Origin: Mycobacterium sp. DL99
GTDB lineage: Bacteria; Actinomycetota; Actinomycetes; Mycobacteriales; Mycobacteriaceae
Direction of reading: 5' to 3'
Length of the DNA: 64,000 bases
NCBI RefSeq assembly: GCF_004762045.1
Contig: NZ_SJOM01000007.1
Span: 5,853,565-5,917,564, forward strand
The translations under genes and the position numbers were made by a program. Every line of letters begins with the position of its first letter. The first letter of the stretch is position 1. Below the pieces are notes generated by a model that did no database searches, was not told the origin of the DNA, and saw nothing but the letters and a program-made list of their open reading frames with translations. Shown in pieces: positions 28,168 through 39,494 of the stretch.

Positions 28168-29506
28168 CCGCGGCCGGACGCTGCACCGCACGGTTGGCCT
28201 GACGGCCATCACCGCGGTCGTCGCGGCCCTGGCTTGTGGCTGTTCGCAGAGCGTTGCGCCCGCGGCAGAAGTGTCCTACGGCGCGCGCATCGACACCATC
28301 ACCCCGCCCGGTCTGCGGGCCAAGCAGACCATGGACATGCTCAACTCCGACTGGCCGATCGGCCCCATCGGCGTGCGCACCCTCGCCGTACCCGAGAAGG
28401 TCGATCTGGTCGGCACCAAGATGGACTCCATCTGGTGGGACCGCCCGTTCACGGTCAACTCGGTGGACATCGGGGCCGCGCAGGCGACGTTGCACGTGCA
28501 GACGTCCTACAACGTCGCCCAGGACATCGAGCTGCGGACCAACGACGTGGGCCTCGTCGACCGCTTCGAGGTCACGCTCGTGCCTCCGAAGATCGACAAG
28601 TGGTCTGACATCGACGCCGAACTGACCAAGTCGGGGGCGCGGTACTCCTACCGGGTCTCGAAGGTCAACAACGGTAAGTGCGAGCAGGTCGCGGGCACCA
28701 ACACCGATATGTCGCTGCCTCTGGCCTCCATCTTCAAACTGTATGTACTGCTTGCGGTTTCGGACGCGGTCAAGGCCGGGACGCTGAGCTGGGACGACCA
28801 CCTCACGATCACCAAGGAAGGCAAGAAGCTCGGTTCCGCCGGGCTGGACAAGCTTCCCCCCGGCGCCCAGATCACCGTGCGGACCGCCGCCCAGCAGATG
28901 ATCTCGGCCAGCGACAACATGGCCACCGATCTGCTGATCGGGCGGATGGGCCCGGCTGCGGTGGAACACGCACTGGTGACCGCAGGTCATCACGATCCGG
29001 CCAGCATGACCCCGTTCCCGACCATGCACGAGGTGTTCTCCGTTGGTTGGGGCGAGCCGAATCTTCGCGACCAGTGGAAGACCGCCTCCCCCGCTGACCG
29101 GGTGGCACTGCTGCAGCAGACCAATTCCCGCCCCTACGAACCGGATCCGTACCGCACCCACACCCCGGCCTCCAACGACGGCCTGGAGTGGTTCGCCAGT
29201 GCCGCCGACATCTGCCGGGTGCATGCCGCACTGCAGGCCTCGGCATACGGGCCCGCCGCGCCGGTGAAGGACATCCTCTCCGCACTGCCAGGCATCGACC
29301 CCGACCCGGCGAAGTGGAAGTACATCGGCGCCAAGGGCGGCAACCTGCCCGGCGACCTGACGTTCAGCTGGTACGCGGTGGACTACACCGGGCAGCCGTG
29401 GGTGTTCAGTTTCCAGCTGAACTGGCCGAAGTTCCGTAGCCCCACCGCTGCGGGCTGGTTGTTGCAGATTGCCAAGCGGGCATTCGCCATGGCGCCTGTG
29501 GGTTAG
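28142..29506 (+). CDS. lpqF: Lipoprotein LpqF, class A beta-lactamase-like
   Basis: About 454 aa. A signal peptide ends at LACGC, then an NTF2-like N-terminal part. A serine beta-lactamase/transpeptidase-like domain carries SIFK (S-x-x-K), SASDN (SDN) and AKGG (K-x-G), so the catalytic triad of motifs is intact. The start is unclear: the first plausible codon is TTG 28142 inside mhuD, 12 nt after a GAGG; no ATG or GTG lies between it and the signal peptide. Orthologue of Rv3593. Confidence 0.82.
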   Translation: MQGPLPRRSRGRTLHRTVGLTAITAVVAALACGCSQSVAPAAEVSYGARIDTITPPGLRAKQTMDMLNSDWPIGPIGVRTLAVPEKVDLVGTKMDSIWWDRPFTVNSVDIGAAQATLHVQTSYNVAQDIELRTNDVGLVDRFEVTLVPPKIDKWSDIDAELTKSGARYSYRVSKVNNGKCEQVAGTNTDMSLPLASIFKLYVLLAVSDAVKAGTLSWDDHLTITKEGKKLGSAGLDKLPPGAQITVRTAAQQMISASDNMATDLLIGRMGPAAVEHALVTAGHHDPASMTPFPTMHEVFSVGWGEPNLRDQWKTASPADRVALLQQTNSRPYEPDPYRTHTPASNDGLEWFASAADICRVHAALQASAYGPAAPVKDILSALPGIDPDPAKWKYIGAKGGNLPGDLTFSWYAVDYTGQPWVFSFQLNWPKFRSPTAAGWLLQIAKRAFAMAPVG

Positions 29507-29511
29507 CTCGG

Positions 29512-29517
29512 TACGAT
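29512..29517 (+). promoter_or_regulatory. -10 box of the receptor kinase (leaderless)
   Basis: TACGAT ends 7 nt before the ATG at 29525, following the lpqF stop. Confidence 0.5.
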
Positions 29518-29524
29518 CCGCTGC

Positions 29525-30964
29525 ATGCCGCTGCAGACGGGGTCGAATTTTGCTGGGTTCACGGTGATACAGCCGCTGGGCTCCGGCGGGATGGGCGAGG
29601 TCTATCTGGTCGAGCACCCGCGCCTGCCCCGCCAGGAGGCCATCAAGATTCTGCCGGCCAGCGCCTCCCAGGATCCCGACTACCGCGACCGGTTCACCCG
29701 AGAAGCCGAACTGGCCTCGAGTTTGTGGCATCCCAACATCGTCGCCCTGCACGACCGCGGCGAGGCCGACGGCCAACTGTGGATCTCGATGGACTATGTC
29801 CGCGGCCAGGACGCTGCGGTTCTGGCGCGGGCGTATCCGGCGGGGCTGCCGCTGCCCCAGGCGACGGCGATCGCCACCGCGGTCGCCTCAGCACTGGACT
29901 ACGCGCACGGCCACGGGATGTTGCACCGCGACGTCAAGCCCGCCAACATTCTGCTCGGCGAGAGCGACCACGCCGACCAACGCATCCTGCTCGCCGACTT
30001 CGGCATTGCCCGCCGCACCGGGGACATCAGCGGACTGACCGCAACCAACACCACCGTGGGCACCGTCGCCTACGCCGCCCCCGAGCAGCTGTTGGGTAAC
30101 CAACTGGATGGCCGGGCCGATCAATATGCGTTGGCCGCCACGATGTTTCACCTTCTGGCCGGCACACCTCCGTTCGTCGATTCCAATCCTGCCGTCGTGA
30201 TCGGCAAGCACCTCAGTGCGGCGCCGCCTCCCCTGTCGCAGTTCCGGCCCGAACTGGCCCGGCTGGACCCGGTTTTCGCGCGAGCATTGGCGAAGTCGCC
30301 CGCCGACCGCTACCCGAAGTGCTCAGATCTTGCGCAGGCACTTGCCAGTGTCGGCGGCGGTGCCGTGTTCGGTGCGCCGCAATCGATCCATCAGCAGATG
30401 ACGATGCCGGCCGCGATCGCGCCGATGGCGCAGGCACCGACGCAGTTCGCCGTCCCAGCGGCATCACCTCGCGGGACCGCCGCGGCGGTGGCCGTCATGC
30501 TGGCGCTCCTCGTGTTGCTCACCGGCGCGGGCGTGTTCACGGCGTGGCAGTGGTCGCGCCCCACCCCTCATGCCGCGACGTCGACACAGTGGCAGCCGTA
30601 TACCGATTTCGCCAAGTCTTTCACCGAACGGATGATGTCGGTGAGTGCAAAGAACAGTGACACCGACGTCGATTGGATCTTGGACAACTCGACCGGAGCA
30701 TTTCGCGACGACTTCGCCTCACAGCGTGACACTTTCGTCCAGACATTGAAAGGAAGCGGTGTCACAACGACCGCGACCACCAAATCCGTGGCGCTGAAGT
30801 CCTTCGACGATCGCGCCGAGAGCGCGATGATTCTCGTTGCCGCAGTCGCACAGACAGCGAGCAACGCCGCCCCTGACCAGACCCCTCGAAGCTGGCGACT
30901 GATCATGACCATCGAGAAAGTCGACGGCACCTTCAAGACTTCGAAAGTTGAGTTCGCATCGTGA
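29525..30964 (+). CDS. Transmembrane Ser/Thr protein kinase with an Mce-associated-like ectodomain
   Basis: 479 aa. Hanks-type kinase domain (about 10-280): glycine loop GSGGMGEVY (19-27), catalytic HRDVKPAN (from 134), [13 protein letters not shown] juxtamembrane linker follows, then one membrane helix (about 318-341) and an extracellular domain of about 135 residues. The ectodomain ([11 protein letters not shown]..., ...[12 protein letters not shown]) resembles the downstream protein. It resembles the PknF/PknJ group but I cannot assign an orthologue. The stop overlaps the next start. Confidence 0.88.
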   Translation: MPLQTGSNFAGFTVIQPLGSGGMGEVYLVEHPRLPRQEAIKILPASASQDPDYRDRFTREAELASSLWHPNIVALHDRGEADGQLWISMDYVRGQDAAVLARAYPAGLPLPQATAIATAVASALDYAHGHGMLHRDVKPANILLGESDHADQRILLADFGIARRTGDISGLTATNTTVGTVAYAAPEQLLGNQLDGRADQYALAATMFHLLAGTPPFVDSNPAVVIGKHLSAAPPPLSQFRPELARLDPVFARALAKSPADRYPKCSDLAQALASVGGGAVFGAPQSIHQQMTMPAAIAPMAQAPTQFAVPAASPRGTAAAVAVMLALLVLLTGAGVFTAWQWSRPTPHAATSTQWQPYTDFAKSFTERMMSVSAKNSDTDVDWILDNSTGAFRDDFASQRDTFVQTLKGSGVTTTATTKSVALKSFDDRAESAMILVAAVAQTASNAAPDQTPRSWRLIMTIEKVDGTFKTSKVEFAS

Positions 30965-31473
30965 CGGGCCGCCAGACGGTTCTGTGGATCATCAACGCCG
31001 CATTGATCATCGGTGTCGCCACCGTGACTGCGCTCGGCGGCATCCAGCTGATCGTGAAAAGTCGCCCAGCACCGACCGCACTCGCCGATCAGGCTGACCT
31101 ACGGCAGGCCGTCACCGATGCCGCGGCGACCAACACCGTCAAGATCATGACGTACTCCTCCGACACCATCGAGCAGGACCTGGCTGCGGGACTTGCGGTC
31201 ACCACGGGCGCATTCGCCGACTACTACAAGAATTTCACCCAGCAGACCGTCCTTCCTGCCGCGCGCCAGAAGAACGTCAAGACCACGACAACCGTTGTGC
31301 AGTCCGGCGTCATCTCCATCGACAACCCCGTCACAGCAGCGGCTTTGGTGTTCCTCAATCAAGTCACCACCAGCACGGACAACCCAGACCCCTCCACCAG
31401 TCAGAGCGCCGTGCGGGTGGGCCTGAAGAAAGTCGACGGACAGTGGCGCATCGACAGTTTCGATCCCCAGTGA
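30961..31473 (+). CDS. Mce-associated-like membrane protein coupled to the receptor kinase
   Basis: 170 aa. One N-terminal membrane helix (about 7-29), then an extracellular alpha/beta domain: a helical part, [12 protein letters not shown], then strands ending [17 protein letters not shown], the usual ending of Mce-associated (MCEAS/NTF2-like) proteins. GTG 30961 overlaps the kinase stop (GTGA). The shared ectodomain form suggests it is a partner, ligand trap or substrate of the kinase. Confidence 0.75.
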   Translation: MTGRQTVLWIINAALIIGVATVTALGGIQLIVKSRPAPTALADQADLRQAVTDAAATNTVKIMTYSSDTIEQDLAAGLAVTTGAFADYYKNFTQQTVLPAARQKNVKTTTTVVQSGVISIDNPVTAAALVFLNQVTTSTDNPDPSTSQSAVRVGLKKVDGQWRIDSFDPQ

Positions 31474-31484
31474 CCTGACCGGCC

Positions 31485-32042
31485 TCACGAGGTAGCGCTG
31501 CACCGCAGCGTCCAGGCCTGACCACGGAAATTCATCACGGTCCGGCTCATCGGCGCGATATCGATGCGCCAGAACGATTTTGGCGGGGCATCCAGGGCCA
31601 CCAGGATAGCCGCCCGGATCACCGCGGGGTGAGTGACGGCGACCAGCCGTCCCCGCGCCGAGGCCAGGCTGTCCATCCAACCGTGCACCCGGTTGACGAG
31701 GTCGACCACCGACTCGCCGCCGTGGGGCGCCCGGGTCGGATCGGTCAGCCAGACCGCCAGGTCTGCGGGCTGTACGCCGCTCAGTACAGCTCCGCGCCAG
31801 CTCCCGAAGTCCAGATCCGCCAGTTGGGGTTCGACCGCCGCCGACAGGCCGAGCAGTTCGGCGGTCTGGCGGGCCCGCTTCTCGGGGCCGCAGTGCGCGG
31901 CGTCGACGACCCCGAGTTCGACGGTCGCATCGGCCTGCCGATGGCCCAACGCATTCAGCGGCTCATCGGTGGGAAATCGTCCGGCCGCCGTGGCGTCGGT
32001 CATGGCATGAGACACCAACGTCAGCCGGACGACTTCACTCAC
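31485..32042 (-). CDS. Histidine-phosphatase superfamily protein in the cobalt operon (CobC-like position, variant RHG motif)
   Basis: 185 aa. Phosphoglycerate-mutase fold: the usual RHG-x-T is SHAMT (catalytic His12 kept, Arg and Gly replaced), then KRARQTAELLG (second Arg), LDFGSWRG and the second catalytic His in VTHPAVIRAAI. Both active-site histidines remain. It overlaps cbtA by 4 nt in a cobalamin-riboswitch operon, so alpha-ribazole-phosphate phosphatase (CobC-like) activity is a reasonable guess, weakened by the altered motif. Confidence 0.75.
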   Translation of the reverse strand: MSEVVRLTLVSHAMTDATAAGRFPTDEPLNALGHRQADATVELGVVDAAHCGPEKRARQTAELLGLSAAVEPQLADLDFGSWRGAVLSGVQPADLAVWLTDPTRAPHGGESVVDLVNRVHGWMDSLASARGRLVAVTHPAVIRAAILVALDAPPKSFWRIDIAPMSRTVMNFRGQAWTLRCSATS

Positions 32043-32809
32043 GCGTTCAGTTGCTCCTGTCGCTTGCCCTCGAGCACCTTCGACACCAGCGCCCCAAACA
32101 CCAGTCCGATCGTCGCCCAGATCACCACCTGGGTGCCCAGCGAGTACAGCCGGAACTGGTAGAGGTCATCGGCAGGGAACGTCGACGGGGTCTCATGGAT
32201 GCCCGGCAGGATCAGGAAGACCACGGCCATCGACACCACGTAGTCCGCGGCGCCGACCAGGGTGGCATTCCACACCCCTAGCCTCGGCGTCAGTCGACGC
32301 GCCAGCAGGACCGAGCCCACGAACAGCCCGGCCGAGAGCACCACCAACAGCAGGTACAGCAGGGTCCGCTGCTGGATGGTCTCCTCGAGGCTGACCGCAG
32401 GTGGGTTCGGCGGGTATTTGAGCGCCGGGACGATCCACAGCGAGACCAGCATGCCGCCGGCGGTCAGCGCCGCCAACGCCCGCGCGGACAGGTTGGCCCT
32501 GCCGTACACCGCGCAGAACACGACGGCCAGCAGCGCTCCCATCGCCACGCTGAAGATCAGTACGCCAAGACCCATGCCGATGTTGGACTGCACGCCGCGG
32601 GTGAACACCTCGGCGCTCTCGCCGCCGCCGTGGGAATGTCCCCCGGCGCCATGTGAATGCTCTGCCGCTTCATGCGCTGCACCGACACCGTTCTCGAAGT
32701 CGATTGCCCGACCGATGATCGGCTCGATCAGCAGCTTGGCCCAGATGAAGGCGAACACGCCAGCTAGGGCGCCGGCCAGAAGGCCGCGCCCGATGATCTG
32801 TTTTTCCAT
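32039..32809 (-). CDS. cbtA: Cobalt transporter subunit CbtA
   Basis: 256 aa. About five to six membrane segments. An early periplasmic or cytoplasmic loop is His-rich (EHSHGAGGHSHGG), a likely metal-binding stretch, and PALKYPPNPPAV is a CbtA family motif. CbtAB are proposed cobalt importers that occur under B12 riboswitches. Located 24 nt after cbtB. Confidence 0.88.
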   Translation of the reverse strand: MEKQIIGRGLLAGALAGVFAFIWAKLLIEPIIGRAIDFENGVGAAHEAAEHSHGAGGHSHGGGESAEVFTRGVQSNIGMGLGVLIFSVAMGALLAVVFCAVYGRANLSARALAALTAGGMLVSLWIVPALKYPPNPPAVSLEETIQQRTLLYLLLVVLSAGLFVGSVLLARRLTPRLGVWNATLVGAADYVVSMAVVFLILPGIHETPSTFPADDLYQFRLYSLGTQVVIWATIGLVFGALVSKVLEGKRQEQLNA

Positions 32810-32833
32810 TTTGTTCGGGATCTCCGCTGCGTA

Positions 32834-33049
32834 TCAGTGGCAGGGGAAACCGAGCAGGTGCCGGGCGTCGTGCACGAACTCGTGCACGTAGGTGTTATTG
32901 CCCAGAACCGAGGTTGCGCCTTGGTCCATCCCGACGAAGTAGAGGGCCAGCAGCGCGATGAACGCCGTCAGGGTCAGCCAGAGCACCGCCTTGGTGGCCG
33001 ACAGCTCGATCGCGGGGGCGTGGCTCTTGCGTGCCTCAGTGGGAGTCAT
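32834..33049 (-). CDS. cbtB: Cobalt transporter subunit CbtB
   Basis: 71 aa. One membrane helix (about 22-41), then the family's C-terminal HEFVHDARHLLGFPCH with four His and one Cys, the presumed cobalt site. GGAAAGG lies 6 nt upstream of the ATG. First gene of the riboswitch operon cbtB-cbtA-phosphatase. Confidence 0.9.
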   Translation of the reverse strand: MTPTEARKSHAPAIELSATKAVLWLTLTAFIALLALYFVGMDQGATSVLGNNTYVHEFVHDARHLLGFPCH

Positions 33050-33059
33050 ACCGGTCCTT

Positions 33060-33171
33060 TCCGGGAATTCGCGTCCCAGTCCGTGTCGTGACAGGTAAGG
33101 GTCTGACTGTTAACAGTGGCGCGGCCGTCCTGGATTCTCACCAGGTTCCTCTGCCTGTCGATTACACCAGC
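33060..33171 (-). promoter_or_regulatory. Cobalamin riboswitch controlling cbtB-cbtA-phosphatase
   Basis: On the minus strand the core reads AACCTGGTGAGAATCCAGG, then ACGGCCGCGCCACTGT (about 33105-33150), a clear B12 box. CGACAGG/CCTGTC (33154-33160 with 33090-33095) closes the core. The element ends just before the Shine-Dalgarno of cbtB, so translational repression by adenosylcobalamin is the likely mode. Confidence 0.9.
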
Positions 33172-33177
33172 ATCCTA
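33172..33177 (-). promoter_or_regulatory. -10 box upstream of the cbtB riboswitch
   Basis: TAGGAT on the minus strand immediately before the 5' side of the riboswitch. This gives a leader of about 115 nt. No clear -35. Confidence 0.45.
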
Positions 33178-33224
33178 AACACCGCGCAGGAGTTCTCCGC
33201 ATCGGCAGGTATGAAACCGGCATG

Positions 33225-33259
33225 AAAAATGCCCCCGCCGTTGCGGCGGGGGCATTTTT
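33225..33259. terminator. Bidirectional intrinsic terminator at the end of clpC1
   Basis: A perfect 16-bp stem with a 3-nt loop, flanked by A5 on the left and T5 on the right (AAAAATGCCCCCGCCG and its complement). It lies 11 nt after the clpC1 stop on the minus strand and works in both orientations. It also insulates clpC1 from the cbt operon promoter. Confidence 0.9.
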
Positions 33260-33270
33260 CGTCTTGGACC

Positions 33271-35799
<2,529 letters not shown>

Positions 35800-36033
35800 C
35801 GGTGGTTACCTGCTCTCCATCGCTAGCGATACCCGCGTACGGCCACGTTCTATCGGTTTTCCAGTAGCCCGCACGTAGTACCTACCGTCCACTCTAATGG
35901 GCGGCCGTCCCGGGCGCGGAGGTTGGCGGTCCGTTCCGCAGAGCGATCACCCGGTACGAGCTGTCCACATGTAGTTCTGCAGATGAGCAACGCCGCCGGT
36001 CGGCGAATCGTTTCCGAAATCCACGGCTTTCCG

Positions 36034-36052
36034 GTTCGCCACTAGCGAAAAA
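36034..36052 (-). promoter_or_regulatory. ClgR-like operator upstream of clpC1
   Basis: On the minus strand TTTTCGCTAGTGGCGAAC contains TTCGC-N5-GCGAA and fits the actinobacterial ClgR consensus (CGC-N5-GCG with flanking A/T) apart from one central base. ClgR is known to activate clpC1 and clpP1P2 in mycobacteria. The box is about 140 nt upstream of the candidate -10 and overlaps the T-tract of the lsr2 terminator. Confidence 0.45.
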
Positions 36053-36083
36053 CTCCGGACCGGGAATTCTCACCGGTCCGGAG
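36046..36083 (-). terminator. Intrinsic terminator of lsr2
   Basis: CTCCGGACCGG (36073-36083, minus strand) pairs perfectly over 11 bp with CCGGTCCGGAG, 9-nt loop, followed by TTTTT. It lies 30 nt after the lsr2 stop. Confidence 0.85.
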
Positions 36084-36112
36084 CTGGCAACTATCGGTTA
36101 AGTTGCAGTCGT

Positions 36113-36454
36113 TTATGTTGCGGCGTGGAAAGCGTCGATGACGTCGGCGGGGATCCGGCCACGGGTGGACACGTTGTGCCCGTTGCGGCGGGCCCATTCG
36201 CGGATGGCGGCACTCTGCTCTCGATCGATGGCGCCACGGCCACGGACCGGGCCTGCCGCCCGTCCGCGTCGACGCCCACCGACCCGGCGTCCGGCCTCCA
36301 CCCACTGCTTCAGATCGTTACGGAGCTTGGCGGCATTCTTGGAGGAAAGGTCGATCTCATAGGTAACACCGTCGAGGCCGAATTCGACCGTCTCATCGGC
36401 GGTGGCCTCACCGTCGAAATCATCGACCAACGTGACGGTCACTTTTTTCGCCAT
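36113..36454 (-). CDS. lsr2: Lsr2, H-NS-like nucleoid-associated protein
   Basis: 113 aa. The N-terminal dimerisation domain ([14 protein letters not shown]..., [15 protein letters not shown]) and C-terminal AT-hook-like domain with the RGR motif ([33 protein letters not shown]) are both complete. It silences AT-rich and horizontally acquired DNA. ATG 36454 matches the family N-terminus; residues upstream are not part of it. GGATACT about 75 nt upstream may be its -10. Confidence 0.97.
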   Translation of the reverse strand: MAKKVTVTLVDDFDGEATADETVEFGLDGVTYEIDLSSKNAAKLRNDLKQWVEAGRRVGGRRRGRAAGPVRGRGAIDREQSAAIREWARRNGHNVSTRGRIPADVIDAFHAAT

Positions 36455-36585
36455 TACCCCGCACCGAACCCTTCTGCATACGCATTGGTGACTACACCTG
36501 AGTATCCTGCACCCGCGACCCAATGTGCCACAAAAACGCAAACATTTCCAACGACCTGTCGATCAAGTCGGATCGGTTGCACTGG

Positions 36586-38109
36586 CTAGTTACTGTGACG
36601 GCGAACAATCGGGAACAAAACCGTCTCCCGAATAGACAACCCCGTCAACGCCATCAACAAGCGATCGATACCCATTCCGGTACCCGTTGTGGGCGGCATC
36701 GCGTACTCCAATGCGGCAAGGAAATCGTCATCGAGAACCATTGCCTCGTCGTCGCCGGCGGCGGCGGCACGGGCCTGGGCTTCGAATCGTTCCCGCTGGA
36801 TTACCGGGTCGATGAGTTCGGAATATCCGGTGGCGAGTTCGAAACGCCGCACGTAGAGATCCCATTTCTCGGTCACTCCGGGGATGCTGCGGTGAGCCCG
36901 GGTAAGCGGCGAGGTCTCGACCGGGAAGTCGCGCACGAACGTGGGAGCCCACAACTTCTCTCCCACGGTGTGTTCCCACAGTTCCTCGACCAATTTTCCG
37001 TGCCCGTAGCCACGGTCCCGCGGAATCTCCAACTCGAGTCCCTCGGCAATACGCCACAAGTACTCAACTGAGGTGTCGGGCGTGATCTCCTCACCGAGCG
37101 CCTCAGACAGCGAGGGATACATTTCCAATGTGTCCCATTGGCCGTCGAGATCGTAGACAGTGCCATCAGGCAATGGCACTTGACGCGTGCCGATCGCCTC
37201 GTCGGCAACCTCTTGAATGAGTTCCCGCGTGACTTGCGCCGAATCGTTGTAGTCACCGTAGGCCTGATATGTCTCCAACATCGAGAATTCCGGCGAGTGT
37301 GTGGAATCGACGCCTTCGTTACGAAAGTTCCGATTCAACTCGAAAACCCGGTCAAAACCACCGACGATGCAGCGTTTGAGGAACAATTCCGGTGCAATCC
37401 GAAGGTACAGATCAACGTCGAGCGCATTGGAATGGGTGATGAACGGCCGTGCCGCCGCCCCGCCGGCCAGCGTTTGCAGCATCGGCGTCTCGACCTCGAG
37501 GAAACCGCGCCGTTCCAGCGCCGCCCGCACCGCGCGCACCACTGCCACCCGCTGACGCGCGATGCTGCGCGCCTCCGGACGCACGATGAGATCGACATAG
37601 CGCTGACGCACGCGGGCCTCTTCGCTCATTTCCTTGTGAGCAACGGGGAGCGGTCGCAAGGCCTTGGCCGCCATCTGCCACGAATCGGCCAGCACCGACA
37701 GCTCACCGCGCTTGGAGCTGATCACCTCGCCGTGGACGAACACGATGTCGCCCAGATCGACGTCGGCCTTCCACGCATCCAGCGACTCCTGCCCCACCTG
37801 GGCCAGGCTGATCATCGCCTGCAACTGCGTGCCGTCGCCCTCCTGCAGGGTCGCGAAGCACAACTTGCCGGAATTCCGGGCGAACACCACCCGACCCGAG
37901 ACACCGACCATCTGGCCGGTCTGGGTGTCGACGGCCAGATCCGGATAGGCGGCGCGCAGTTCGGCCAGCGAATGGGTCCGCGGAACGGTCACCGGATAGG
38001 GCTCGCGGCCTTCTGCCAGCAGGCGCTCCCGCTTGGCCTGACGAATCCGGAATTGTTCAGGAAGGTCGGCCTGGGACTGGGACGCGTCGTCGCGATCGGC
38101 TGGGCTCAC
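36586..38109 (-). CDS. lysS: Lysyl-tRNA synthetase, class II
   Basis: 507 aa. N-terminal OB fold ([24 protein letters not shown]), motif 2 [14 protein letters not shown], motif 3 [16 protein letters not shown]. Normal LysS length. The GTG start lacks a Shine-Dalgarno; a TAAGCT box 8 nt upstream suggests leaderless expression. It is the gene adjoining lsr2, not the LysX fusion form. Confidence 0.94.
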   Translation of the reverse strand: MSPADRDDASQSQADLPEQFRIRQAKRERLLAEGREPYPVTVPRTHSLAELRAAYPDLAVDTQTGQMVGVSGRVVFARNSGKLCFATLQEGDGTQLQAMISLAQVGQESLDAWKADVDLGDIVFVHGEVISSKRGELSVLADSWQMAAKALRPLPVAHKEMSEEARVRQRYVDLIVRPEARSIARQRVAVVRAVRAALERRGFLEVETPMLQTLAGGAAARPFITHSNALDVDLYLRIAPELFLKRCIVGGFDRVFELNRNFRNEGVDSTHSPEFSMLETYQAYGDYNDSAQVTRELIQEVADEAIGTRQVPLPDGTVYDLDGQWDTLEMYPSLSEALGEEITPDTSVEYLWRIAEGLELEIPRDRGYGHGKLVEELWEHTVGEKLWAPTFVRDFPVETSPLTRAHRSIPGVTEKWDLYVRRFELATGYSELIDPVIQRERFEAQARAAAAGDDEAMVLDDDFLAALEYAMPPTTGTGMGIDRLLMALTGLSIRETVLFPIVRRHSN

Positions 38110-38262
38110 AAAATGCCAGCTTAAATGAACACGTGGGCGCTCAATTGCACGCCGACGAGGTGGCGGCACTCGACCATGAGCCGCTGGACTGGCGGTTCAA
38201 GGGCATACCCGCTCCCCGGTGGGGGTCAGACCGCCCTCCAGGTGTGCACAACCTCACACCGG

Positions 38263-39078
38263 TCACCGGGCCGGCTTGAGCCTGCCCCGCTGGCTGTCGC
38301 GGTTGCGCTCGAACACCAGGCGCAGGCCGTCGAGGGTGAGGTGGCGGTCGTAATGCTCGACTGTGCGCAGGTCCGGCAGCACCAAGGGAGCGGTGTAGCC
38401 GGTGGCCACCACCGCGACGTCGCTGCCGGAGAACCCGTCGACGTCCTCGCGGATCCGGCTGACCAGTCCGTCGACCAGCCCGGCGAACCCGAAAACCGCA
38501 CCGGCCTGCATGCATTCCACGGTGTTCTTGCCGATCACCGACCGCGGACGGGTCAACTCGACCCGGCGCAGCGCGGCCGAGCGGGCGGCCGCGGCGTCGG
38601 AGGACACCTGTACACCGGGTGCGATCGCCCCGCCGAGGAACTCACCTTTGGCTGACACCACGTCGACGCAGATCGACGAGCCGAAGTCGACGATGATCGC
38701 CGCGGTGCCGTATTTGTGGTAGGCGGCAAGGCAATTCACGATCCGATCGGCGCCGACTTCCTTGGGGTTGTCGACCAGCAACGGGATACCGGTACGCACG
38801 CCGGGCTCGATCAGCACATGCGGCACAGAGGGCCAGTACTGCTCGAGCATCAAGCGCACCTCATGCAGCACCGAAGGCACGGTGGACAGCCCCGCGGCCC
38901 CGGTCAGGTGCTCGGAGTCGTCACCGATCAGGCCGTCGATGGTGAGCGCCAACTCATCGGCGGTCACCTCGGATTCGGTCCGGATCCGCCACTGCTGCAC
39001 CACTTTCGCGTGGTCTCCGGAACCGGAGATCAGTCCGACCATGGTGTGGGTGTTGCGGACGTCGATGGCGAGCAGCAT
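38263..39078 (-). CDS. coaX: Type III pantothenate kinase
   Basis: 271 aa ASKHA-fold kinase. Phosphate-binding loop [14 protein letters not shown] (residues 2-15), [14 protein letters not shown] in the centre, [13 protein letters not shown], and GGAIAPGV. CoaX phosphorylates pantothenate, the first step from vitamin B5 to CoA. TAATG overlap with panD. It is the last gene of the pantothenate operon. In mycobacteria CoaA is the main kinase, so the flux through CoaX is uncertain. Confidence 0.93.
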   Translation of the reverse strand: MLLAIDVRNTHTMVGLISGSGDHAKVVQQWRIRTESEVTADELALTIDGLIGDDSEHLTGAAGLSTVPSVLHEVRLMLEQYWPSVPHVLIEPGVRTGIPLLVDNPKEVGADRIVNCLAAYHKYGTAAIIVDFGSSICVDVVSAKGEFLGGAIAPGVQVSSDAAAARSAALRRVELTRPRSVIGKNTVECMQAGAVFGFAGLVDGLVSRIREDVDGFSGSDVAVVATGYTAPLVLPDLRTVEHYDRHLTLDGLRLVFERNRDSQRGRLKPAR

Positions 39079-39494
39079 TATCGCGGCGACATCAGTTCGG
39101 ACGCATCTGCGGGGACGTACGCGGGGTCGTGGCTGTGTTCACCGAGGTCGATGTGCTTGTTGTCGGCGTCCACGAACACGATCCGCGGCTGGTAGGTGCG
39201 AGCTTCGGCGTCCTCCATCACCCCGTAGGCGATGAGAATGACCAGGTCGCCGGGGTGGATGAGATGTGCTGCGGCACCGTTGATCCCGATCACCCCCGTG
39301 CCGCGCTCACCGGTGATGGCGTAGGTCACCAGCCGGGCACCGTTGTCGATGTCGACGATGGTCACCTGCTCGCCTTCGAGCAGGTCGGCCGCCTCCATCA
39401 AGTCGGCGTCGATGGTCACCGAGCCCACGTAGTGCAGGTCGGCCTGCGTCACCGTGGCACGGTGGATCTTGGATTTCAGCATGGTGCGCTGCAT
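39078..39494 (-). CDS. panD: Aspartate 1-decarboxylase proenzyme
   Basis: 138 aa. The self-cleavage site Gly24-Ser25 lies in [10 protein letters not shown] and generates the pyruvoyl cofactor. [21 protein letters not shown] follows. It makes beta-alanine for pantothenate. One-base overlaps with both panC (TGATG) and coaX show tight coupling. The C-terminal tail is the part where pyrazinamide resistance changes map in M. tuberculosis. Confidence 0.95.
   Translation of the reverse strand: MQRTMLKSKIHRATVTQADLHYVGSVTIDADLMEAADLLEGEQVTIVDIDNGARLVTYAITGERGTGVIGINGAAAHLIHPGDLVILIAYGVMEDAEARTYQPRIVFVDADNKHIDLGEHSHDPAYVPADASELMSPR

Larger units (their letters stand above)
35800..36112. other. clpC1 leader and lsr2-clpC1 intergenic region (313 nt)
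   Basis: No protein-like frame is present. A TAGAGT -10 candidate on the minus strand (35891-35896) would give clpC1 a leader of about 85 nt. A perfect 12-bp palindrome ATCGCTAGCGAT lies at 35819-35830, 20 nt before the ATG. The lsr2 terminator and a ClgR-like box occupy the right end and are listed separately. Confidence 0.5.

Noticed and set aside
28010-29776. 588-codon minus-strand frame opposite lpqF
   Set aside because: No motif; lpqF has SxxK, SDN and KxG in the other strand.
35819-35830. ATCGCTAGCGAT as a second ClgR site
   Set aside because: Only 2 nt separate CGC and GCG, instead of 5; position next to the RBS does not suit an activator.
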